Shown in pieces: positions 40,901 to 52,900 of a DNA stretch of 64,000 nucleotides (position 1 is the stretch's first letter; every line of letters begins with the position of its first letter). Location of the stretch: contig JAQFVV010000072.1 of NCBI GenBank assembly GCA_028023455.1, positions 2,810,501 to 2,874,500 of the forward strand, in the 5' to 3' direction. The DNA comes from Epiperipatus broadwayi (Eukaryota > Onychophora > Udeonychophora > Euonychophora > Peripatidae). A program made the translations under genes and the position numbers. The notes under the pieces were generated by a model. That model had not been told where the DNA came from. It saw only the letters and a list, made by a program, of their open reading frames with translations, and did no database searches.

Positions 40901-43900
40901 ACATAATTACCTAAATAAAGAATAAATATAATTCTAATACTATAACATAATAAAATATCAAAATTTATTTATGAAAGAATCATATAATTATTTCTAAGCT
41001 TCTTACGTAATGTTGTATCAGGTTTATATTATAAATTAAAATTATGCATATTTTAATAAAGTTCGTTGCCAATATAATGTATGTGTTTTCATAAAATATC
41101 TATCCATTCATTCTATAACAACATAACATTCAGCTGATCTAAAGAAAAACATATTAAATTCATTAAAATCATTATACAATATTTTTACCATAATAATAAC
41201 AATGTCCAATCTGCTATCCAGCATTCTTCGGAATTTGCAGCTTCATAAAATAAAATCATTCACATTTATACTCATAAACATTCATTAGAATATTCCGTGT
41301 TATATTAATTATAAAATAAATTTATGTAATTAATTATTATATTATTTTTAAGTTATTATTTAATAAATGTACCTAACCTACTTTTAATAGTTTAATAATA
41401 TTTTAAATTTTATGTTAAATAAATAAAATAAAAGTTCATATTACGTATTTCCAGCGACGTCTTTTGTTCTACCATAAAAGTTCTAACAAATATCCTACGT
41501 ATAAAGTCAATAGAACACTATTTCCTGTTCCGTTGTATCACGTTTCTTGAAAGTTTATAATAAAATGATAACGTTCTTTTTTAAAAAATAAATAAGTTCC
41601 AACAAGAAAATAAATAAAATTAAAAATAATTTAGAAGTTCTTTCTGGATACAGTTCTTCATAAATACTATCTTTAAAGTTATTATTTCTAAACTAATTTA
41701 TAGTTTATAAATTATTTTCATTGAATTACTTTAATCAACTTGGCTTGCTTGGTTTGGACGTCCATGTATTACTTATGCATTTTTCATAATATATTCAGGT
41801 AAGAATCAATTTCTCCATCTATAACGACCAGCGTTTTAGACTACTTCAATAAAAATAGTTTTATTATATTACGATTTTAAATAATCATATTTATAATCTA
41901 TTTGCCTTTTCAAATCGTCAATATTTAGTCTTTTAAGCACAAAGACTTAACAAGGCAAGTATTTATTAAAATTACTACTTCTTATATCTTTACTTAAGAT
42001 ATACATTTTAATCTTTTAAAATCTACAAAAATACTTTCTTTCTATAGAAGTATTCATATTTCTTTTAAATATCTATTTACAATAGACAATAGTAATTTAA
42101 ACCTTTAAAATATTTATAGTCCAAAATACTACTTTTCTCCATCTCGTAGTTTTATATACTAATCCAGCGTCTGTTATTTCTCTAGCATAAAGTTTCTGAT
42201 ATATTTCTCCGATACGTGATGTTTCCATGATTATTCGTACGTAAATTGAGTTTCGATATTGAGAAGACCAATAGGGAATTATTAGGTTTCTACTGCATAC
42301 TTATCATTTAAAAATTATAAAATTATATACAATAACACTCTTATGATTTTAAAATTGATTTTAAGAGCGTTTATAAATTTACTTGGCTATTTTCTCAATA
42401 GCACGATTAGCTTAGAAATTTAATTATAGAGAGAGAGCCCCCTTCAACAATTGAATCCAGCTTTTATACTAGAAGAGTCCCCTCATCTGATTGGTACGTT
42501 TTAAACAATCAAACTTTGCTGGCTTATTTACATATTTATCAACTCACTATTAAAAATAAAATAATGACTTATTTAATATTTAATATTATTACATTTTTTT
42601 TTACAAATAATTTTTATCGTTTATTTAAACCTATTAAACATTCTTTTGAAATATTCTTTCTCACTTGGTTTAAATTTTAACCCTTATAAGATCATTTAAA
42701 ATAAATCAAATCTTTTAAATACGTTATATTTCTAAAGTAATATTTTTAAAAATCAGATTTAATATTTTACATTAATATCTTTATTTTTATCTCGTGATAA
42801 CTCACGTATTATTTATAAATTTCACAACATAATTTTAAAATAGTTTTGCAACTTTATGAGGAAGCTTCCAAGCATGTGTGTGTGTATCTCTAATTAACAT
42901 CTGTTTTTACAATACAAGAAACGCTTCCCATAATCTAAAAATAACTTAACAATTGCTTTTTTTAAAATAAATATTTATTTTTAAAAATAAATAAGATATT
43001 ATATCAGATTTTAAAATAATTATTTGATATGATTAAAATCAAATATTAATCTCAATTTAAGTACTTATAATTTAAAATATTTTTATTCACTTTTAACATA
43101 TATTTTAAACTAAATAAATATCTTTGTCTAATTTTAACTTGTCTTTTAATCACTTTAGCTTCAACCATTTGTTATTAAATTTATTAATGCAGTATTACAT
43201 CATAATCATCATCATTTTAAATATCTTCTCAATATCAACACAATTCACATATCAAATACTCATAGATTGCTTTAATTAAACTTATGGTAACATTACCACA
43301 AGCAAATTCAACATCACATTCTTAAAACACTTCTTAAATTTAAAATTTTCTACTAGATTAGCACAAAACTTAAATGGTGACCCATACAAAAGGGCACAAT
43401 ATATATATTGTAGAATATTTAAAAAAAAACTTGTAAAGTTAAAGCAATAATTATTTTTTTGCATTAGAACTCATATTTTTAAATGTGTACAATTAATTTA
43501 TATTTGGAACATTTAATATTTAAAGCAAATCAAGCTCTCAATAATTATTTAGAGCAGATAGATAATATGAAAATGTTTATGGTAATTATATATTTGAGTT
43601 GAATCACATAGTGAAGACATCACACCAAATGGATGATTCTATTCTCAAATTTAAAAAATTTCCAATTAAAAAAAAAGTCCGTTTTCAAAAAGATATGTGA
43701 TTTAACTGAATATCTGTTTCCAGTAATCAATCAATAAACTAATTTACCAATCAAATCTTGCATATTTCATTTTTATAAATTTCATGTAATGTTCACTGTA
43801 AAGAGATTAATTTTGGAAATTTCTTTTAACAATATACGAATAATTGTAGATTCTAATTGCTAATTTGTCCAAAGTAAAAAAAATTTCCTTTTTATAAATT

Positions 43901-46900
43901 CTATGTTTAATCTAATCCTAATAGATTGTAAACTACACAGCCTTAGCAAACTCCAGCACATATCAATTTCTGTCATTCAATAAATACTCTAAAATTGATT
44001 TAAAATTGTGTGATAAACAATCACAGTTAAAATAAGTGTTTATTTTACATATTTATAAATAAAATTTATATTCATTCTTTTAATACTTTAAATGATCAAA
44101 TTTCAATGTTAAAATTTTAATTTTCATTCTTTTATGTTTTTGTAGCTTTTATTTGAGTATAGAATACTATGTAATTTTGTCATAATTGTGAAAGAAATTA
44201 ATGCAGTCTTTCTTCCTAATGGTTCTATTATTTCTAGTACTTTATTTAAATCTATAACTACCATAAGATCTAGATTAAAAGAAAAACAAACCCTTTTACT
44301 AAGAGTAAGTAGTAATACTTTAATGGATAGTTTTCAGACACTTGTCTTTTTACTTACTAAGTGCATTTATTAAACTTTTTTAGCTGCTAATTGATGAGTT
44401 ATTAACATAGTTGAAACAATGGTGTATCTAACACTTTGTATTATTAATAATTTTTTTCCATAATCATTTCTGCTATAAAATCTAATTAAAATAATTCAAT
44501 AAGTATAGTAATATCATTTTGAAAATTTTGTTTTTTTTTTTTTTTTTTACAATTATTCTTTGCATATGCTATTTTTATTTTTATGGATAATAACAATAAT
44601 TTGCAATTGTGCTTTAGTTGACCCCCCCCCCCCAAATTAAATTACATTATTTCAAAAACATTTAATTTTTTGACTGCTTTGTACCATTGATTTGAGGTCA
44701 AAAGTGAATCTTTCAGTGCTGATAACCAAATTCATGAATTCTTTTCCATTCTAGATTTTATCTCATTTTATGTTAGACTAAATTAGACCTATGTATTATA
44801 AAAAATATAATATGCAGGACGATAATAAATTTTAATAATTTAGTTACTGCAGGATATATCTTAAAATGGTTTGCGGTAATTAAAGAGAGATGTTTTTTTT
44901 TGAAAAGTTTCTCAGCAAGTAATATTATTCTGTGAGTTGCTCTCTCGTACATTATAATGCCTCTGGATTTCTTTTTATGGATTACATAAAGAGTTAATTT
45001 ATATGTAAAAAAAAATATTATCACAGAATGAAAATAGTTGATATTGAAACAACATTAGTTTCCATTATTCAATATTCATATTTATAAAATTTTTGAACAA
45101 AAATCATGTAGCTATAGTTCTAATATTGTGAATAAAATTAATAAAATACTTAACCATTAAAAGCCATTTCATATGCAAAATATATCAAAAGGTATTTGTA
45201 ATAGTAAAAACCATGAATAATAGAACACTGATGAGTTATGATTATGTAAATTTTTTTTTCTTTCCTCCAACCCCTTTGGGTTATTATACAAGGGAGCTGA
45301 TCTGAGGAAAATAAGTTATTTGCAATGGTTATGGATTCAATGATTTACCAGTTTTTATGACCTTAATTACAAAAAAACAACAACATATATCTGAAAAATA
45401 TTTCAGTTCCTAAAAATAAATTTTAGTAGTCAAGGTCTCATGAAATCGGTACATTTCACATCATTATAATCAATTATCTCTGATGCACAACTTTTTCCAA
45501 ATCAAAATTACTCTTTACCTTAGACTTGATTTTCTTCTATTGTTTTAGCGCCAATTTTACTGTCGATTTCCATCGATTTTTTATACAAAATCCTGAATAT
45601 TAACTGAAGTATCCAGAATGATTTTTGATTCATGTATAAAATTCAAATCTTTAATTGACAAAGTTAATTCTCTTTCAACAATGTTTAAAAATTATACAAT
45701 TTGGAAGCTAATAGGTCGGCATCTTTTTGAAATACAAAATTTATGAAAGTATTTTGTGAATCTTAATAGATTACTACAAAATTATTATTAAGTATTTGTT
45801 TCCATGTTCTCCATTTCTCTTCAAATGTTGAAAACAAAAGTATTTGTCAATTAAAAATATTTTTAAATCTATTATCTTTAAAATAGATGTTAATGTAAAC
45901 ATTCATAATACAATCTATAATTATAAACAAACTAATTAATTTTACACAATCATTCCTCTTTATGCATGTACATGTTTTATTATATGATTATAAATTTTTT
46001 ATTCACTTACCAAAAGCCTGACAACATGAGGAAGAAGCTGATCAAAATAGGAAAAAATACTTTCTTTATATGTAGAGAAGAGAGCATGTAAAACATCAGA
46101 GACTTTACTAAGTATAAATACATCTTCATCATCCTAAAAATAAAATAAAAAATTACATATGTATTTATTTAGATATATGCATGTGTGTGTATAAATAATG
46201 GTCAAATAACTGTAAAAGGTCTACTTAAAAGGCTCATCATAGATGGCTAGTGAAAAAATGCATTATTCATCAGGCTTGGCAATTGTCGGATAAGTTTTCT
46301 ATTCTTGTTTTTCTTTCAACTAGCTAGTATTTTTGATGATTGACTGGATTGATTATTAGCCAACTAACTATCTAAAAGAAAAATTCTAAACCTGACTAGA
46401 ATCTGAAAACATTTTGAAGTTTATTTGATCCTGTTTAAAATCTAAGTTCCAGGTTATGAAAGCAGATATGTTATGATGCAGAAAAAGATCTAAAAACCAA
46501 AACTAGACCTAACAATTTATTACACTAATATGAATTACATGAATATTACACTCATCATCATCAACCATTATCACTCCACTACAGGATGAAAGTCCCTCCA
46601 AGTTCAATCCATCTTCTCTGATCTCTAGTCTCTTTTCTTCACATCACCCCTGCACACTTTGCTATTTCATCCATCCATTTCACAAGTGGTCTCTTTCTGG
46701 ATCTTTTACAATCTTTTGGAATCCAGTTTAAATCTCAACTGTTCATCTATTATCATCTCTTCTAGCAATATGTCCAGCAACTCCAGTCTTTTAATTCTTT
46801 CAATAATGCCAGTAACACCTGTTTGTGTTTTCGAGCTCTTTTTGTTACTCCTAGCATGCATCTCTCCATACTTCTTTGAGTAGTCTGAAGTCTGTGTATT

Positions 46901-49900
46901 GCTCTTCTATTAAGTGCCTAAATCTCAGATCCATAAGTAAGAACTGGTAAAACCTATTTATTACACTATAGTTTTATATTTATTTATAAGTAACATAATA
47001 AACTTAACTCTGGTTTCTTTATAATACTTTAATTTAATAGCATAAAAAAAAAAGATATGGATACACTCTTCTACATGCACAACACAATATTCTATTTCAT
47101 TTAATCTTTAAAAATACCTAAATTGTTTAACCTATAAGGAATATTATTATTTCATAAATATCTCCAGAAATGGCATATTATATCGTGAAAGCTTATATCG
47201 GTTAAAGTATTATCTGTAATATGTAAGCAAACAGTTAAGATATTAATAAAAATTATTTTGTTAAGTATTAATACAGACAAGTTAACAACTATATTAATAA
47301 CAGTAACTAATATCAATTTAACAGTTAATATATTATTTTAAAATGAACAATAATAATAAAATTTTAATTAAGAATTTTTTTTTTATATGAAATATTTTTA
47401 AGTATATACTAATTTATTTACATTTTTTATATACAATACTATATAATTGTAATATTCAATCTCTTTTATTAACTGACTAGAAATATATAGACTAAAGACT
47501 TTTTTTCTCCCTTACATAATGAATTACTAATCAGTATTTTATTATATATGATCAACAGCCAAAGTAAAAAAAAAAAATCTGTCCCCTCACCATACGCTAA
47601 CTGTTACACTTCAGTTCTATGAAATGTAATAAATCATAAACAATGCACTAAGACGCAGCTGAAGAAAAGTTTATGAATTTAAAAAACAAAACTAAGGCGC
47701 GAAGTGCTTTAGAGAGGTTATTTTACTGCTCTCATATTCATAACTGGAGAATATTATAAGGTAGTGGAAAAGATGTGCGAGTTTGTTATAAAAATCCCCC
47801 ACCATCTGTCAAAACTATATTAGAATTATGATCAAGATATGTTGTCAGCTGCAGAAAATAGCCAGTGATGGAATTGATTGCAGACATTGAAGCAGGCCTT
47901 ATAGGCAACCCCGATAAAGAGAGATTAATTTTGAAGCTTATTAGATATATCCGGTACAAACCTTTAAGATTCTCGGACCCCAATTGGAATACAAACACCA
48001 ATATTACTTTGCTTCTAATCATTTCTTGTTACATGTAACATATATTTCTTATACCTTGTTGAGTAGTTTGAAATCTCAGACCCATAAGTAAAAACAGCTA
48101 AAATTCATCTATTTAAAACCTTCCTTTTCAAGGTATTTGTAACCACTTTGAAGATTTCTAATCTTTATTTTTTTCTTCTGAAAAAATCCATTGCACATTA
48201 CTTTAATCTTTATCTTTAGTCCTACTTTATTACTTTCACCTAATAACTGCTACAATATTTTCCTGAAATACTGAAGCATTATTTACAAAAACAATCATAT
48301 TATCTGCAAGATCTAAGTTTTCTATTTTAATAAATCCACAAAATACTTCTAAAATTGCTACGAAAAGTTTTTGATGTACAGAAATATACTTTTTTCACAA
48401 TGAGAATCACCTGAAAATGTAATCACTGTTGCTGCATTTTAATAAATATTCTTCAGCACATGACAATATCTCAAAATCTAGTATCCTAATGATCCAATGC
48501 TTTAATCACTAAAGAAATGCTTATAGAATCAAATGCCTTTTCATAAAACTATAATGGCAACTGATACTTTCTATAACTTCTCTCAATACTTGTGATCGAA
48601 TGTTCTAAACCCACTTTTATATCCAGTTTTTTACTTTTGATTGGTTAAAATCCAAATTTGCTGTAGAAGAATTGTAATTATCCTGATAAAAATTTTATAC
48701 AAAGCTGATATGAGACTGATAGGTCTGTAATTTATAATAATCTCTATTACCTTTCTTAAATATCTATATTACTACTACATTTTCCAATTATCTGTTACAT
48801 CTCTACCATTTAGACATTTGGTATAAAATTTTGCAAACAATTTTTCTATTTCTTTACCGGCTTCTTTTAAGATATTGATTATAATTCATTATTTGCTGAA
48901 GCTTTTCTTCACAGATTTAATTGCATATCTCATTTCATTTAAAATGCTGGTCAATTCAAAAAAATATAATAATTATAAGGGCATACTTTGTTTTTTTAGC
49001 TATATAACTTTTTATAGAACTCTTCCACACATTCCATGATGTCATCTTACTTTCTAATAATAGTTTTATCTTTTCTTGTTATTGCAGAAATAACTTACCT
49101 ATGGATAAGAAGATGTTTTCCAACTTTGAAACATTTATTGTCTTCTATTTCTCTTGCCAATTCAAAATTATATTTGCTTATATTTTTATTAAGCACTTTT
49201 TTGTACCATTTCTCTGAATATTAAATTTTTTTTAGTAAATTATTTTTAAATATTTTTATATTCCTTTTCTTTATATACTCTCATCTCAGTAGAAAATTTA
49301 TTGATAAATTGCTGCTTTTTTTTTGCATCAGCTTTCTTTGTTGCAATTTTGAATAATGTATCAGTTATCTTCTTATTGATTTCAATCAAATCCTAAACAT
49401 CTTAAAATTCTGTTAGTATTTTTAAATGATTTACAGGTTCTAATTTAAATTCATTGGAGTGTTTATGAAGGTTGAGAATGTCAAATGTTAATATTATCTT
49501 AATAATGCCTCTCTGGTTTTGTATTAATAAGTATCCTACATCACATTAATCAATGATGACTTCCTGTATTAAGTCTAATTAGGAACACTGCAATCTTGAA
49601 ATACATATTTTCGATCAATCAAAATATAATCCAATTCTGCTATACTTTCATTTGAATATTTCTGTGTCCATTTCCATTTTTCTCAAAGAAAACAATTCAT
49701 AATATAAAGTTTTTTCTTTTCTGCAAACTCCACAAAGCTGTATTCTCTCACATTTTTATCACCATAATCAAAATTACTTAGAACACTTTTGTTTATCAAT
49801 TCTAGCATTATGATCTTCCATGATAATTTTAAAAAGTTGCTTATCTAATCAAAGAATTTTGCAGATCCATATAAATAGCCTTTACATATTCGAGCATAAA

Positions 49901-52900
49901 TATGAATTATCTGCATTTAGTATCTTCCATTATAAGTAATCTCATCACTGTCTGATATCCCATCAATTCTACAATGTTATTCTTTCATTTTTTATTTATA
50001 CTGAATCCCACTTCACTTGTATTTCCCATATTTGTGCCTTTGTAGTAAAATACATGTCCACTTTTTAATTCAGTTGCTTCTTCATCTTTTCTTCTAACTT
50101 CACAAAATCCAACAATATACCATTTAATATCAGATAATTTTTTAATTAATTCAATCTCTCTTCACTTGAAAGGGATATTTGTAGTTGTAAATCCCTAAAT
50201 AAACAGTCGTCAATGAATGGCATCCTCAATCTATTGCTAGATCGGTTTCCGCTTTTGCTAAAAGGTCTTGAATCTAAGCCAACTTGCTTGTATAGTGATA
50301 CAGATTTCACTTCAGACTAGTAACATATTTTCATAACTTTAAATCTTTTTTAACCATATGCACTTTCTTTTCTTCTAGCCAGAAATGTTAATACCAATAC
50401 AATATCATTTGGTTCTACAACTTCGAATGATCCACACTGCTGGATGGCGCTGTTTCTATGCAAAAGCACAGAAATATGCTGTTTACAAGGCTGCTCATAG
50501 ATCTTATGGCCTGTAAAATGTTCAAACACTTAGATGTTGAGGAAGCCAAGACTTCTCCAACATCGCTAGCATGTGAACATTATCAGCGATGTGTTGTGGC
50601 AGTCTATATAGACATTAGTATTGAATATTCAATAGCGTATCATATGAGTGTCTGTAGTTGTAATCATGAAAATTGTAACAGTACGCAGTTCCGAGTTTTT
50701 TGTTTTAAATGTATTGTAATTTATATGAATAACTACAAATTATAACTATTTTGAAAACGTCCCTAATTTCCTTGTTGGGTGGCACAATTTAATAAATGAG
50801 GAGTGTAAACTGCGATTCAGCAAAGTTCATGCGAAAGTCGCACAATTTGCGAGAAGTTTTCAGTGAACTGTTATTGGTTTGTGTATATATAAAATCAAAG
50901 TTAATTTTTTTTTTTTTTGGTTTTGCAAGCATTATTTTAAAAATAATGAAATGTTTTTTTTTAAAAAAAAATCAAAAAATGTAAATTGAAATTTAAAAAT
51001 ATTTTCCAAAAAAAGAAGGCATATTATATGTATTTGTTTATGAATAAAAAAAAATGTTTTTGAACCCCTCGTAAATCCCCCCCCTCCCCAAAAAGAGAAT
51101 GTTTTAATAATAATAAAAAAAAAAAAGACAGAATGTTTTAAAAAGAAAAGAAGTTTTTTTTAAAAAAAAACAAAGGTTTTAAAAACCAAAAATAAAGTTA
51201 TATTTGTTTTTAAAAAATTAAAACAAACCCAGTAAAAAAAAAAAAACGGTTAAAAAAAACCAGTTTAAAAAAAAAAAAAATAAATAAAATAAAATTCTAT
51301 CTTTTTCTTTTAAAACGCCCGGTAACGTTATATCTATTTGTTTTGCAATAGCAACAGCGCCATCATGCTATGTGGATTGTCCGAAGTTGTAGAACCCATC
51401 ATTTGAATCATTCTTTTACTACACTATTATAAAAAGTTCTCTATTCAAGTAATATTTATTGGAAACTTGTATAATCAGTGATAGTGCATTTCCTATTAAT
51501 TTCAAGAAGTATATTATTAGGAAAACAACAGCTTATCTTCTCAATTTTTTTACCTAAAGTGCTTGTTTTGCCATGTTAATGAAAAAAAATCTACTTATAA
51601 TTTTTAATATATATATATATATTACTTTTTTAAAAATTTCTTTTATTTGCAATCCAATTAGTGTTTTTTATTTTGTATGCTGAATGATTTCAAGAGCTTA
51701 GGCTCTCCAGTGTACATTCCACATTTTCATGAAGCGCAAACAGTATTGAAATTAAATTGAGAGACTACAAAATCTCTTGCGCTCATTACTATAACAGCCA
51801 ATCAGATCGTAAATACAAGACAGAGAATTTAACAAGAATAGGGCGGTCCACCCTATTCTTTACTTGTCTTTCTATATATCCAAGTCAGTCTAAAGTACTT
51901 AGATCTGAAAGCGTGAATTTTAAATATTCCACATTTTCATATATTGAAAGATTTCATAATGTTACATTTTTGATATTATATTTTAGATAACATAATTAAG
52001 ATTTTATGCTTTATAAACATTTGTTAGAAAAAAAAAAGGAATCTACATCCATTACTGTATCAAGATCCATGACTGACAGGTAAAGGCCTGGAATAAATTT
52101 TAATTGCTCTGATTGATATAAATCTATCTATTTTGATAATGATAACAAGAAGAATGAAACAGTTGCAAGTATGGACAGAGGAAAATAGTGATGAGAAAAA
52201 AGAGGATGTTATGTCAATGCCAGATAGGCATCCAATAAATATGCAAAAATATTCTACCATACTCCAATATTCTCTTTCACCGAGAGATCAGATACAATAC
52301 AGATAGAGATGCAAAAGTATTTAAACACATTGAAATGAATTTTGATGACACATTACACCAAAAGATTGTTGTAAAAACAATTTATGAAGATCAATTTCTA
52401 TAAGCATGCATAAACAACAAAAAAGAACCAGATATAATAGATAGAAATTCACCTCTACAAAAGAGTTGAGACTGTTTCTGGAATAATGATGTTACAAAGC
52501 GTCATCAAAATGCCATTTTAGGGTTGGCTTAGTCAGAATTAAAAAGTTCTCCATATTTTCTGAGTTGTCAGATATCTATCTAATTCATGAAATTTCTTCA
52601 TTTTGATGATAGTAAAAATTTTAATGAAAATGATCACGTAAATTTATGAAGTTTTGAAAAATGTGAGGGTATACTTTAGGTTTTTGTATATTCCAAATCC
52701 AACTCTTAGTTCAGATGAGAGTTTAATGCTTTTCAAAAATATTGTTAAGAAATTAATAACAAAATAGTTAAATGTTGTTAAATGGGTAACTGCATCGATT
52801 CCAACACTGAACCACAAGTCCTTATTGATAAAAGCAAAAACTAAAAACTGTTAAGGTGATTTCAATTCATTTATGCAATATTACACATATGCCCATACTC

